Assembly (NCBI GenBank): GCA_032717465.1
Contig: CM064715.1
Span: 37,083,604 to 37,147,603 of the forward strand
Length of the DNA stretch: 64,000 bases
Direction of reading: 5' to 3'
Source: Coenobita brevimanus
Lineage: Eukaryota > Arthropoda > Malacostraca > Decapoda > Coenobitidae
Shown here: one piece after another, positions 22,098 through 37,519 of the stretch
Numbering within the stretch: position 1 is the stretch's first letter
Layout of the letters: each line of letters opens with the position of its first letter
Translations under genes and position numbers: made by a program
The notes under the pieces: model-generated
Seen by the model: only the letters and a program-made list of their open reading frames with translations
Told to the model about the DNA's origin: nothing
Database searches by the model: none

Positions 22098-25000
22098 ATT
22101 TCATGTCACCACTGGCTTGCAGTATCCCGCAGATGCCCTTATTGGTTTCTCCACCATGGCACAACACTCCATTGCATTATTACCTGCTTGTGGTAGTATA
22201 GACATTTCTGGATTCCCGGTTTACACTATGAACTGTCCCCGTCCTGTTCTTACGATCAAATCAGTCCTTCAATTTCCTCTGTCCCTATCACTACCAAAAA
22301 GTCCAACCCAGCCCAAATCACCACTATCATCATCTGAGAATATAGAGATCATTCCTTTACTGACTGCGAGCAAGGACATAAATTCCTCAATGTGTACTGA
22401 TACATCATCTCAGCCTTTGAACATGGCTCTTACCTCCTCTCTCGACAACACTATCGCTGACTCAGACATGTCTCAGTTACCTACCTCACACAGTCTGAAT
22501 GATCTTCTCCAACACGCAGAGACGAAACGTGCAGTAACGAATACGTGCACAATTTTGTTACCGCATGAGTTCACCAAAGTCTCTGCTTGTGTTGCCAGTG
22601 CGAAAGAAGGAGTGGATGTACTAACCCTACCTGAGACGTGTTGTGTGAATGGCTTGACTTATGAGTCAGCGTGGTGTACAGTCTTAGAGGACAGTTTATG
22701 CTACCTGTACTTGCTCAATGTCACAAATGCTCCACTAAAACTTAAAAGTGGTGTAAAGATTGGAGACTTCCTAGTATACCCAGTGGCCGTAAAGGTGTGC
22801 CAGGATTCCTCAATTCCTACTATTCAGACTGATGATAGTATGCCAATCGGTGTATGTACTATTAACTCTACGGGATCTGCGCCGACATATTCACCCGATA
22901 TGCTCTCACATCTCACTTGCACAGATTTCCCAGAACATACGCCTCAACTCCTCGACCTTCTGACCTCGTACAGAAACGTGGTTGCCTTACCAGGTGAACC
23001 GATGGGTAGAACAGACCTTGTCAAATATACGATTGAATTACTACCAGGAACTCAGCCGATTTACATACCAGCGTATCAATTTCCTCACAGCCAGAGAAAG
23101 CAGACAGATCAAATGGTACAGAACATGTTAGACCAAGACATTATTGAACCCTCCGTCAGTCCATGGAATAGCCCACTTTTCTTAGTACCAAAGAAGGACG
23201 GCAACTTTAGACCAGCAGTCGACTATTGTAAGGTCAATTCTGTCACCGTCCCAGACCGTTTCCCGTTACCCGTCCTCACTGATTTGCTAGAATCCCTTGG
23301 TGAAAATAACGTAGTCTTTTCATCTTTAGACCTCCTCAGCGGGTACTGGCAGGTCGAAATCGAAGAGTCCTTTCGCCCAGTTACAGCCTTTAGTACCCCT
23401 TCCAGACATTTTCAGTTTAAGAGCCTCCCTTTTGGTCTGAGAAATGCTCCTTCCATGTTCATGCGACTTATCCATTCAGTCTTCAGCGGTTTGATGGGAC
23501 ACTCTCTTTTTGCTTACCTAGATGATATCATTGTTGTGAGTAAATCCATCCCTGATCATTTTACCAAACTCCAGCAAGTCTTTGAACGCCTCCAGTTCGC
23601 AGGCCTGAAAATCAATTTCAGTAAATGTGACTCCTGCGAAAGAAAATCAAATTCCTAGGCCATGTCGTAGATGCACAAGGCATTCATACTAATGAGGATA
23701 AAACTAAGGCGATTATTAACTTCCCAGAGCCTACCACTACCGAAGCTGTACGAAGTTTCCTGGGCCTCAGTGGCTATTATCGTCGATTCATATGGGATTA
23801 TGCAAAGATCGCCGCTCCTCTGACCCACTTACTCAAGCAGAATGTGCCCTTTGTTTGGACTAACGACCAGTCACAGGCTTTCCAAAAGCTAAAGACAGCT
23901 CTTGTAAATGCCCCTGTTCTAGCGTTCCCTGATTATACCAAACCCTTCCTTCTCTGCACAGATGCCTCAGTCACTGGACTTGGTGCCATTTTGATGCAAC
24001 TCGATGAAGCATCAAGGAAGCGCGTAATAGCATATGCTAGTCGCACCCTTACAACCGCTGAACGTAACTACAGTGTCGCAGATCTCGAAGCGCTAGCGGT
24101 AGTCTGGTCCTTGAAACATTTCAGAGATATAGTCTATGGTTATCCAGTGCATATCCAAATAGACCACCTTCCACTATGTGATTTGTTCAAGAATCGCAGC
24201 CTAACAGGTAGGTTAGCTAGATGGTCTGTCATCATCCAGGACTTTAATCCCACCTTTCAATATGTACCAGGCAAGTTGAATGTAGTCGCAGACGCACTCT
24301 CACGTCACGTAGCAGCAGCTATAACATCACTGCAGCCCGAAATAAATGAAAACACTACACTAACTTCAGAAGTTGTTCAAAACTTTCAGCGCCAAGACCC
24401 CATGTGGTCCAAAGTCATTTATTTCCTAGAATCTGGCGATGCCTCGACCTTACCTACTCTGCCAGTATCACTAGATGAGTTCATGCTGGATGATGATCTC
24501 TTGTACAGGAAAACACTGCTAACAGGCAAAGATATGCCCAATCGCGAAGTACGCCAACTTGTTGTCCCCACTGCCCTGATACCAAAGGTTCTTCATATTG
24601 TTCATAATACTCCTCAAGCTTCCCATCCAGGTAAAGACCGATGCTTGCGCCAAGCACGTCTCAAATACTATTGGCCAACCATGCGCCGCGATATCAATGC
24701 CCACTGTGACTCTTGCCTCTCCTGCCACCGCCACAAAGGATCAACCGGCTTACCAGCACCTCTCTTACAATACCCAATCCCATCACGACCATGGGAAACT
24801 GTCTCAATCGATCTCTTAAAACTACCTCTCACAGAATCTGGCGCTGAGTACTTGTTCGTAGCGGTCGACCACTTCTCCCGCTACTGTGTCCTCGTACCCC
24901 TCTCTGACAAGACCGCGAAGAGCGTTGCACGTGCCCTTGTAGATCACGTAATTTGCCCGTTCAGTACCCCTCATACCATTCTTACTGACAACGGTACAGA

Positions 25001-25796
25001 GTTCAACAATAGCCTTCTAGATGAGATCTGTCGCCGCTTTCATGTCAGTAAGTGCAATGTAGTGCCTAACCATCTGGCTTCCAATGGCCTTGTAGAACGC
25101 CACAACCGAAAAATCTTAGAGTGCCTCAGACATCTAGGCTCCCATAGTTCGTCCTGGGATGACTGGATTCCCTAAGTGGCGTCCTCCATCAATAGCTCCA
25201 TCAATGCATCCATTGCTGAATCTCCCTTCTTCGTCCTCTTTGGTTTTGACAAGGACCTCCCATACTCTTTCTTATCCTCAAAGCCAGAACCCATCTACAA
25301 CATGGATGATTATGTTAAACTAAAATTGGCCAACTTCCAGACAATCCACCAGTATGTCCAATCCACTTTGGCTTCCTCTCAGGAGGACATGCTGCTGCGC
25401 CAACATAAATCCGCCTCTCCTATCACTATCAATGTATGCGATCTTGTCTTTGCTCATTCCCATACGCGTTCCTCCAAGTTGGATGACAAATTTACAGGGC
25501 CCCACCGCGTCCTCACTCAACAAGGCAACAAATTTCACCTCCAGGACCTGTCCACTAAGGACACCAGATGGGTCCACGTCGATGACTTAAAGCGAGCACC
25601 CCGTGGCCTCGTGTTGGAAGAGTCACTTACACACCCTCCTGCCCCCTCTTCCCCTCCTCACATCCCTCAGTCTACCTTGTCTCCACCTATCCCTCAGTCT
25701 CCTTCCTCTCCACCTCCACCTGCTCATTCATCACCCAATCAATATTGGTCCAAACTGCGCTCTGCCCATCAACCTCTTCACGACCTCCCCCATTAA
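22012..25796 (+). pseudogene. pol (RT, RNase H, integrase) of the provirus
   Basis: RT: SPLFLVPKKDG (near 23175), SLDLLSGYWQV (near 23330) and the catalytic AYLDDIIVV (near 23518). A frame change at about 23640 moves into the rest of RT (FLGLSGYYRRFI, near 23760). RNase H: CTDASVTGLGAIL (near 23960), ADLEALAVVW (near 24080), QIDHLPL. Integrase: HPGKDRCLRQARL with CDSCLSC (24625-24725), then D in VSIDLLKL (near 24810), D in LTDNGTEF (near 24985) and E in NGLVERHN (near 25090). TAA at 25173-25175 stops the frame, which continues unchanged to 25796 through a GPY/F-like segment (KLDDKFTGPHRV, near 25480) and a Pro/Ser-rich tail. Confidence 0.88.
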
Positions 25797-25812
25797 GTCT
25801 ACCCTGATTTTC

Positions 25813-25823
25813 TAGGTACGATG
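25813..25823 (+). promoter_or_regulatory. Candidate splice acceptor before env
   Basis: Pyrimidine-rich CTACCCTGATTTTCTAG ends at 25815, six bases before the env ATG at 25821. Errantivirus env is known to be made from a spliced RNA, so this placement fits. Confidence 0.4.
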
Positions 25824-27607
25824 TTAGCGATCTCCCTGCTGGCAGTGCTGACCCTCCTGGGGTCTGGGTCAGGTCAGGACGATGGTGGAGTACGTCCCGG
25901 GGCCTTGGTCGGCTCAGGAGGCGAGGTAATGCTTATCGAGGACGTAGCCTCCTTGCGCTACGATCTTGCGCCCCTGGCCGATGTCGCCATTGCCCTACCT
26001 GCCTGCGCGCACCAGCTCCGTGGAATCAGGACCCATCTCACGGCCCTCATGGGGACACACAACCCGAATGAGTATCTCTATAACCTTTTCCTCCCACTCT
26101 CCTGGCAATTGCAATACATAAGTAACAGATTCACTGAGCTCAATGACACATTTTCCATTCAGACACCCGTGGGTCATTCTCGTGTGAAACGAGGTCTCTT
26201 CGACTTCGGCGGTGAGATTCTGAGTGGTTTGTTTGGCGTTGCTACAGCCCGTGACATTTCTGGCTTCAAATCTCACTCATTTAGCTTCAGCCCTAGAATC
26301 ACAACGCCGAGTCATTAAAATCCAACACACTATGTTACCGAAGCTCACGACCCAACTCAATGAAGTCACGTCCACTCTAAACAATTTCACCGATATCTTA
26401 CAATGCCACCTTTCAGATCTCAACGTTATCTCTCAGTTCTTCTACCTCAAACTCAACATGGATAATCTCCAACTGGCCGTTGACTCTCTCCTGTCTCAAG
26501 TCTCTACCTTGGTTCGTATCCTGGTCGATGCTATCAATGGACGTGTCACTGCCGACTTAGTACCTGTCTCAGCTCTCCGTTCTGTCCTGGAATGGGCTCA
26601 CTCCACCTTCGGTCTCTCCCCAGTCCTCCCCTACTCTTCCCTTGAATATTATTATCCTGTTCTCGAAGCCACTCTTCTCACCACATATGTCGTCGTCCAT
26701 ATTCCTCTCCGTTCTGCCATAACCTTCAACCTTTTCCACATCATTCCCTTCCCTTTCCGCCTCAACAACTCCTTGTTATAAGTATCTGTTCCTTAAGAAT
26801 ATTTTCTCCTCTCCCATGATCATCTTTCAGTTGCCTTCCTTTCTCCCACAGACCTCCAGCAATGTTCCTCCCTTACTCCGACCTCTCGTCTCTGTGCTGC
26901 CCACCTTTTCGCTATCTTCCCTAGCAGTGCTACACCCTGTGAGTCTGCTTTAGTTCGCAACCATTCCATCTACTCGGCCTGTTCTTTTGTCCCAGCTCCT
27001 GACCTCCCAGTCCACCATGCTCACGTCAACCATGTCCAGCAACCATTCCATCTACTCGGCCTGTTCTTTTGTCCCAGCTCCTGACCTCCTGATCCACCAT
27101 GCTCCCCTCAACCATGTCCAGTACTTCTTCTTTGCTGTTCCCATCTCTGTCACAATCATGTGTCCTGGTTCTTCAGTTCAATCCGTCCCCGCTAGTGGTC
27201 TCTACAAAGCACCTGACTATTGTACCATCAAATCAGAGTCCGTCATCACTTACGCCACTCACTATCACCAAGCTGTCCGTAAACACTCCTATGACATCTT
27301 TCAACCAATCGACATACCTTCAGCCCTACCATCTGCCAACATTACCATCACCTCCCCTAACTTGCGCATGCTAACCTTCCTCAATGCCAGTGATTTCATT
27401 ATGGATCAATTCTCTCTGGCCTTCAGCCGTTCATGGGTTCATCCAACAGTTGTGTTTCCCGCTGTGGTTCTCGCTTTCATAGGTTTTCTACTCATCATCT
27501 GTGCAGTGCATTGTTGTGTCAGAAAAATGGAACGTCGACTCCAGGAAATCAGAGTCGCTACAGGCATAGTACGCCCTACACACGACGTAGAAACTCCCCG
27601 TACTTAG
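25821..27607 (+). pseudogene. env-like glycoprotein gene of the provirus, broken
   Basis: The ORF starts with a hydrophobic signal peptide (about residues 1-18). Near residue 120 it has a basic furin-type site ending VKR, followed at once by a Gly/Phe-rich segment (GLFDFGGE), the layout of errantivirus and baculovirus F-type fusion proteins. The frame changes near 26260 into 26224-26781, which has Asn glycosylation sites and heptad-like spacing, and again before 26987-27607. The C-terminus has one strong membrane span (about 27446-27515) and a short basic tail ending at TAG 27605-27607. No function can be expected from this copy. Confidence 0.8.
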
Positions 27608-28013
27608 TGCCCTCACATTCAGTGACTACCAATGCCATCTGACAATTAATCAAACTGTGAACAGAACTCTGCCTTCTAGAAAATGATGGTATTTCTTTAA
27701 TGCATTACTGAGTGACTGTATCCTACAGAAAAAAAAAAAATAATAAAGAAGAACATTAGAACTCTCATATCTACTCCTTGTTTCTCATGTATCAAACTAT
27801 TATTGTGTAATTCCCATTATGTCTTAATCCTTGTATATCTTATATGTATATATCCTTCTAATTCCCTCCCCTCCACATGGCCATGTCTCCCCTACTGCCC
27901 CTGTATCATACTTATCCCTTGTACAGACCTCCCGGTCCTGCCTTACTACTATAATCAAACACCATTTAACTCCTGGTGTCAGGAGACACCATCTCAGCTA
28001 CCTGGGGGAGTAG
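27608..28013 (+). other. Untranslated region between env and 3' LTR
   Basis: No coding signal. It has A-rich AATAATAAAG at about 27735-27750 and ends with CCTGGGGGAGTAG, a short polypurine tract next to the LTR. A GGTGTCAGGAGACACC hairpin lies at 27975-27990. Confidence 0.6.
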
Positions 28014-28588
<575 letters not shown>

Positions 28589-28660
28589 CGAAAGAGAGAG
28601 GGAGAGACACCCGCTCTCTCTAGGGATTTCGCCACCAGAGGGTCGGACATAAACAAATCA

Positions 28661-30286
28661 TTGCTGTGTGCGGCTCATATTCCTTGTTTTTCCGCTGGTC
28701 CTTGCCTTCCAACACCCTTCTGTAGTTTCAGGGAGCAACATAAAGGTCTAGTGCTTACATCACCGTTGGTTGTGTTTTGCTGGTGTTTGGACTTAGCCTG
28801 TAGTTTCGGGGGGAAAATTCAGTACGGCAGACGGGGTCCCCCTGGTCAGGTTTTCTCGTTTCTGTGCATGCACAGTACGACCTGTGTGACGTCATGGACG
28901 AGTCACTCCATTTCCCCTGCTACCATTGGTCTGTTCTGTCCTGCTGGTGAACCTGACTTCCTGTTCACCCTGCTACCTACCTTGGTGTGCAGCGTGGAGT
29001 ACTCGGGCCTTACCACCCTTGAGGACCTTGAAGCTGACCTGGCGCTGAGTGATGAGGATGAAATGAGTCAGAGTGACTGGCCATGGCCACCACAAAGTAG
29101 TAGCAATGTCTCGCTAACTGGGGAAGTAGCTACGGAACCAGCACTATCTGCTCCTGCCACACCTCATCTCGTCGGCCAGGCATCTTCTTCTGCCAAGCGC
29201 CCCGTGCATAACACCTCGAACAGCAACAGTGAGCCTTCATCCCCTGCTACCAAATCCTCCAAGCAGCAGGAGACTTCTGATCCTCCACAGAGGGCAACCG
29301 CCCTTAGATCCAACACTCCTCGCCTCCCACAGCTTGTTCAATCCCCCCAAGTTTTGCCATTGCTTCCTGCCTCTACGCCTCCAGCGTTCATGCCCAGGGC
29401 TGACTACATCAAACTTTTATTCAAAGACAACCCAACTGAGGACATCAAACTTCGATGGTTGTCTGAGGTCAACCGTGCTTTTCACCTTGACCACACCCAA
29501 GTGGAGGTGAAGATGTCTGCAATCAATTCCCGTTTTGTCTACATCTCCAGACGTCGCAGGAACATTGTAGATAGCGTAACTAAAGGAGAGTTCCTATCCC
29601 TTTCTTTGGAAATTCAAGACTCACCTGAGAGGCCCAACAAGTTTCCTACTTACCTCCTTACACGTTATCCTGTCTGCCTTGATCCCAACTTGGCCAAGGA
29701 GCTGCCAGGTATCTACTCAGCATAACGTTTCCACCAGATTGGCACTCCTATCACCCGGCTGGTAGTCACCTGGAGCCTTCCTCACCCGCCACCACCAACT
29801 GTCACCTTCAGCTTCCTTTCCTGCCTCCCCTCTTGTGAGTTTTGCAAGATGAAGGACAAGCAACCATGGTGCTTTCGATGCTGGAGCATTGGTCACATCT
29901 CCAGGTATTGCTCTGTGCCAGAACGGTGTGCATGGTGTTTTGGCCAACACGACTCTCGGACGTGTCCTCACCGACCCCCTCCACCTGCTTCTGATACAGC
30001 CTCGATGCAATCCAACACGCCACCTCCAGATGTCTTGCACTGGAAATATCCCCAGTGTCATCAAGATGGGGTTAACGTTTGGCATGGCTGCACTAGACGC
30101 CGGGCTAACCCTGCCCCCATTGCTACAGGTGGGGCTCCACTAGCATCACCATCACCACCACTCTGCACTGCCACTCCCCCTGCCTCCACTGTCAGTTTGG
30201 ACTCAGCTGCAGTCATGAACTTCGCGATGCTGTTGACACTCTCAGGACTCGGAATAGCTTACTTAAGGCACATTTCGATGCAATAG
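28661..30286 (+). pseudogene. ORF1 of the I-like LINE
   Basis: Nucleic-acid-binding protein of the LINE particle. One frame runs from 28661 to 30286 with a single TAA at 29723-29725. It has an acidic Ser/Pro-rich N-terminal half (LEDLEADLALSDEDE near 29020), then a folded region (29395-29700). After the stop come Cys/His knuckles: CFRCWSIGHISRYC (near 29872), CAWCFGQHDSRTC (near 29930) and CPQC-like residues near 30050. The true start is uncertain; the first 120 codons look non-coding and may be 5' UTR. Confidence 0.7.
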
Positions 30287-30510
30287 AAGCCCACATTGAT
30301 GGCTTGGTTAGCAAGCAAGCCACACATGAGACAACATTAAATTCATTGGTTGAATCACAACAAGTCACCATCACCTTACGAAGAAGCTGGACTCCATTGT
30401 CACTCCCATTGGGCAAGTGAATGCTCCCCCCAGGGAGTCTTCCCCTCGTGGCACGCCATGTAGCACTTTTCATGCCACCACCACTTACTCATCTGGCCCT
30501 CGCAAACATC

Positions 30511-33500
30511 ATGGCAAAGTTCGGTAACATGGCACAACTGCATGTCATCTCTTGGAATGCCTGTGATGTTACTAACCACTCTAAATTTACTGCAGTCAAA
30601 GAATATGTATACAGTCGCCACCCGGATGTCATTTTCATTCAGGAATCCTTTGTTGGTCATGCGCTACTCGGGGTAGAGGCACCCAATCTCAGTGGTTATG
30701 TTTCTTACGTTCGTCGAGTTAGGCATGGACTTGTCATATATGTCCACTCCTCCATCCAGCACCGTTTCCTCCAAAGCTCTGTAGATGATGAGACAACCTT
30801 CCAGCTTCTTGAGGTCACCATTGGATGCGGCACAGTTCGGTTGTGCAACGTGTACTCTGCGAAAGTAAGGTTGAATACAGCTGCTATCCCAGCATCCACC
30901 ATCCGTGGCATGATATACATGGGGAATTATAATGCCCAACACCCTGCTTTGGGGATCTTTCTGCCTCCACCAACCGTAACGGGACTAAACTTCTTGAGTA
31001 TATTCGTCGTAATCAGCCCACCCGCTGGGACACTGGTGGGGCCACACACTCTCGAGACTCGAGGAGGCACACTAGATCACGTCCCTACATCCGGCCTCGT
31101 GGCATCCCGGATCAGGTGTTCATCTATCCCAGGCTCTTCTCTGATCACATTGCTCTCAGCCTTCATTATTCCCTCCCTGCTACACCTTCTCCTGTACACA
31201 GACACACTCACATTGCAATCCCACCCAAATACTGCCCTACATAAATCTCCTATATGACCAACCTTCTTCCCATGTTCGACCATCATTGTCCCAAAAAGTT
31301 GTATTTATCACTTGTCAGCTCCACGCATGACTTCTACACCCATTATGTCAGCAGGCCACACATTACACGCTATCATGATGCCCACACCTGGACACTGGAT
31401 AATCGTATCGCTCAGGCAGAGAGGAAGGCGGTGGAAAACGGTTTTGCCTTTCAAAGACGAAAAAGACGACCTTCCTCCGAGAGTCTCCATCAGTATCAAT
31501 TGTCGAGGGATGATCTAGTTGCTCTTCAGCACTGCGTTTTTACCGATTCATGGCATAAACTTACCGATAGTATTAACCATCAAACGACTGTTGGTTCCAT
31601 GTGGCACCTTATCAACAAGGTTGTCAAGAAGAAACCCTCTAGTGTCCTCCACCACAGTCCAGCACAGTGCTCATAGGATCATGTAGATGCCTGGTCTGCA
31701 CAGTCATTAGCTTGCGCCCTTCCTGCACACGTACAGGACATGCTCTCCACCCAGAAAAACTTTCGTGCACTCCGTCTCACTGCCGCTTTACTGAGGACAG
31801 ACGATGAGGATGGTGTGGCTATAACTGATGATGAATTGCGACGGGCCCTCGCCAGGGGTAGGGTAACGGCTCCAGGTGATGATGGCATCACCTTTTCTGT
31901 CCTCCATGTCCTCCTGAAAGTTCCTGGTAATCCCCTTCTCCAGCTGTTCAACCTTTGCATCCATCTGGGATACATGCCACAAGCCTGGACCCGCAGTTCA
32001 ATCGTGCCTATTCCTAAACCTGGCACTGATAAATTCCGACCTGTTTCCCTCACCTCCTGCTTCAGATTAGTACTGGAACACATCCTCCTTACAAGACTCT
32101 TGTTTAGGCTGCAGGACAAGCTCTCGCCCTGACTGTACGGCTTTTTACCACAGCGAGGGACACATCACTGCCTCATGGAGCTATACCCCCTTCTATCCCC
32201 CACCAGTGTAGTGGCCTTCATCGATTTATAGAATGCATTTTGTTTAATATCCTCATACATCGTCTACTCACTCTCCTTCCTGACAATCCCTGGAACCACG
32301 ATTACTTGCTATGTGGATGACATCTGCATTCATTCAAGTTTCCCTGCGGATCTGCAACGTTTCCTTCACTAGTTTCACGAGTCGGCTTCCAAATGCGGAC
32401 TCATTATCTCTCCAGAAAAGAGTAGAATCTTCACTTCCCGTCCAGCAAGAACACTGCCTGTATTCACTGTAGGAGATTGTGTTATCCCTCTGTGCACACA
32501 GTACCTTTATCTGGGGGTGCCTGTACGGATTTCTCCCTCCATTCCTGCAAGACAATGCATGCATCCGATTGTTCAGGATCTGCTGACCCGGCTACAGCGG
32601 CGCCTAAAACCTCTCGGGTGGCTTACTAATTGTGCTGCCAGGGTGTCTATTCCTGTAGCACGAACCGTATACATAGCGTTCATTCTATCTGTTGTTAATT
32701 ATCTCTCCCCTGCTCTTTGTCAACTTTCCAGAACAGCCTTACAACCTCTTGAGAAGTTCCAAAACGCAGAAATGAGACTCATCCTGGGCTGCCCTGGCTC
32801 AGCCAAAATTGTCAACATACAACTTGAACTCAACCTTCCACCACTTGTTGAGAGAATATATTCCATGGTTACATACTTCAGTGTTAAGTGCCTGCATTAT
32901 CCTCACCTTTCTTCCCACTACTCTCACATCATTCGGACTTCCCTTGATCCCACTGCACCAAGGCCTCTGCTTCGCAGTGGTGGCCGCAAACTAGTTAATA
33001 CTGTTTGTTCAAACGTCCGACGGCTAAACATCAACGTACTGATGCTTGCTGAGGAGGTGGACTATGGCGTTCCACCTTGGCAGGCCCCTTTGCCTGCTAT
33101 CTCATACACTCCGGCCTCCAAGACTGACCTGCCTCAGCTTCAGAAACAGCCTAGCTTTGGAGACCATCACCAGGCTGTCATCCTCCCTCCCTTCAGCCCA
33201 CCATATCTACAATGATGGTTCCCTGCAGGAGGATGGCAGTGCTGCTGGCTGTGCTGTATTTTCCCCAAGTCTGGACCTACCTCAAGGGGGCTGGTAGGGC
33301 CGTCGACTGCCAACCTCGTCGAGCTCTATGTATTGTGAACTACATGGACTCCTGGATGCAGTTACTTTATTAATACGGATGAACAACAGCGGCTTGATCA
33401 TTTGTGACTCACAGCTGGCCCTCCATGCCCTCTCCTCTCCCAGGCCTGCATATCAACACCTAGTTACACAGATACTCCGTCAATTGGCCACTGCCTGGGA

Positions 33501-34046
33501 TCGTTCACTGGTGGTGCACTATCTGTGGATTCCCTCTCGTATTGGTCTCACAGCCAACGCACCGCTGACCTCCTTGTAAGGACTGCCTGTGGACTGGATC
33601 CGCCCACTGTGGATGCTACTAATGCCTCCCCCACTTGCTACAAGCAGATAATACCCAGAGCAGCCCGCTCCCCTATTCTCCACCGTAGAAATGCTGAGAG
33701 GGCTCACAGTGCGTCCATTCAACATTATGACCACTTTCTCTCTCGTCCCCATAGATATCGCAGTGGTCTTATGGTTCGTCGACATAACGTGGTGCGTGCC
33801 CACCTCAGACTGGGCTATTGACCTGTGTGGCAGGTGGCTGGGACGGGCAACGCACCTCATTTCTCCTCCTGTAAGATGTGTGACGCACCCTATCCCAACA
33901 CCCTTGACCACTATTGCCTGCAATGTCCACTTGTCTCTGATTTAATACCACACGGACTCACATTAGTGGACACTTGTAAACATTTGTTGGAAGATGATAA
34001 CCTAGATGTTATTCTCATGCGTCATGCACACTTTGGTGAGTGTTAA
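30511..34046 (+). pseudogene. ORF2 of the I-like LINE (EN-RT-RNase H)
   Basis: I chose the ATG at 30511 because the endonuclease block HVISWNACDV follows closely. Endonuclease: VIFIQESF (near 30630), then LRLCNVY-like. Frames change near 30900-31250. RT: GDDGITFSVLHVLL (near 31880), SSIVPIPKPGTDKFRPVSL (near 32000) and the catalytic CYVDDICIH (near 32310). RNase H: HIYNDGSLQ (near 33205), CELHGLLDA (near 33335), IICDSQLALHAL (near 33398), with stops near 33295. The C-terminus has CKMCDAPYPNTLDHYCLQC (near 33870) and ends at TAA 34044-34046. There are at least three frame changes and several stops. Confidence 0.82.
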
Positions 34047-34135
34047 TTAGTTATAGCTAGACAGCATGTCCTGCGTGGCACGAGTTCCCCTGTACTCACC
34101 TCTCATATGGCCACATGGCACTGTACTAGGTTTGT

Positions 34136-34176
34136 CGCCTTCGGGCGTAATACATTAATCAAATCAAATCAAATCA
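34136..34176 (+). other. UUCG hairpin and repeat tail at the LINE 3' end
   Basis: CGCC-TTCG-GGCG (34136-34147) forms a C(UUCG)G tetraloop hairpin, followed by TAATACATTAATC and AAATC repeats. This is probably the 3' structure recognised by the element's own RT. Confidence 0.65.
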
Positions 34177-34195
34177 ACCGCTCTCTCAATCTCCC

Positions 34196-36310
<2,115 letters not shown>

Positions 36311-36331
36311 TTAGGATGAATTCTGCCAACG

Positions 36332-36365
36332 TATTCCCTGCATGTCGTAAAAGGCGACTAAAAGG
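36332..36365 (+). other. Conserved 5' leader of RTE-like LINE
   Basis: TATTCCCTGCATGTCGTAAA then AGGCGACTAAAAGGA, matching 15480-15512 on the minus strand. It marks the 5' end of both RTE-like elements. Confidence 0.7.
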
Positions 36366-36489
36366 AACAGGGTGAGGGGACTAGGGACCCCCTCCTCTGT
36401 CTTTTTTTTTCTTTTTTTTTTTTTTTTTTTTTAGTTCCTAAAAAGAGACAGGCCATAGAAAGGGATGGAGGATTGAGTTAACCCAGTAC

Positions 36490-37470
36490 CCTGAGGATTG
36501 GGTGTATGAATGTGCGTGGATGTAGTATGATTGAGGCTAAAAAGGAGGAGACTGGAAGAATGTTTGTGAGAAGAAAGTTGGATGTGTTAGCTTTGAGTAT
36601 AACAAGGTGGAAAGGGAAAGGTGAGTCTAAGTTTGGAAGTGTGAATGGAATTTTGTCAGGCATTAATACAGGAAGGGCATGAGAAGGTGTGGCCTTGTTA
36701 GTGAGCCCGGAAGTGCAACAGTGTGTGACTGAATGGAAGGAGTTGTCATCGAGACTGATGTGGGTGAAAGCGAAATTTGAACGTGAGTTGTGGGTATTTG
36801 TGGGTGCATATGGGCCTGGTAGCGAGAGAGATACAGAAGAGAGGGAGTCTTTCTGGAATGATGTTGATGAGTGTCTGCAGAGTTTTGGAGCGAATGTGAA
36901 TGTGGTAATGATGGGAGATCTGAATGCTAGAGTGGGAAATGTAGCAGTTGAAGGTGTAATTGGTATTCATGGTGTGCCTGGAAGGAATGAAAACGGGGAA
37001 CGAATGGTAGGGATGTGTGTTGAGCGAGAGATTGTGATTGGAAATACCTTGTTTGAGAAGAAAGATTTTTGTAAGTATACATGGATGAGACAGGAGGGTG
37101 GAAGGGTTGTTGCTAGAGCGTTGATGGACTATGTGGTTGTGTCCAGGAATGAAAGAGGAAGATTACTGGATGTGAGAGTTTTGAGGGGGGAGGGGGGGAG
37201 GTATATCTGACCACTACCTGGTGGAGGGAAAGTTGAGAGTAGGTAAGAAATGGGTGAGAGCTAGGAGAGTTAGGTGTGGCAGGGAGGTTTTGAAAGTAAG
37301 TGAGTTGGATAAAAGAGAGAATATGACAGAGTATCAAGAGAACTTGAAAGATGAGTGGAACACAGTGAAAGATCAGGAGAATGGCAGTGTGAAGGAGGAA
37401 TGGCAATTGTTTAAGAGTGCTGTGGTGGGGCATGCGGAACAGGTGTGTCGTGTGAGACGAGTAGGTGGTG
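36490..37470 (+). pseudogene. RTE-like endonuclease domain
   Basis: Starts near LRIGCMNVRG (36490), then LDVLALSITRWKG (near 36580), a stop near 36680, and an open frame to 37210 with VVMMGDLNARVG (near 36900), KYTWMRQ (near 37075) and ALMDYVVVSR (near 37120). A G-run near 37185-37199 shifts the frame before SDHYLVEGKL (near 37205), the catalytic-H block. A basic linker follows to 37490. Confidence 0.82.
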
Positions 37471-37519
37471 GTGTAAGAAAAGGGAAGTGAATTGTGGTGC
37501 ATGGAAGAAGTATAACTGT

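Larger units (their letters stand above)
28613..34176 (+). mobile_element. I-superfamily LINE with RNase H
   Basis: ORF1 with CCHC knuckles, ORF2 with endonuclease, RT and RNase H, a C-terminal CCHC, then a short 3' UTR with a UUCG hairpin and a (TCAAA)n tail. RNase H after RT and an ORF1 of this type fit the I group. The left boundary, just after the palindrome arm, is approximate. Several stops and frame changes make it inactive. Confidence 0.8.
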
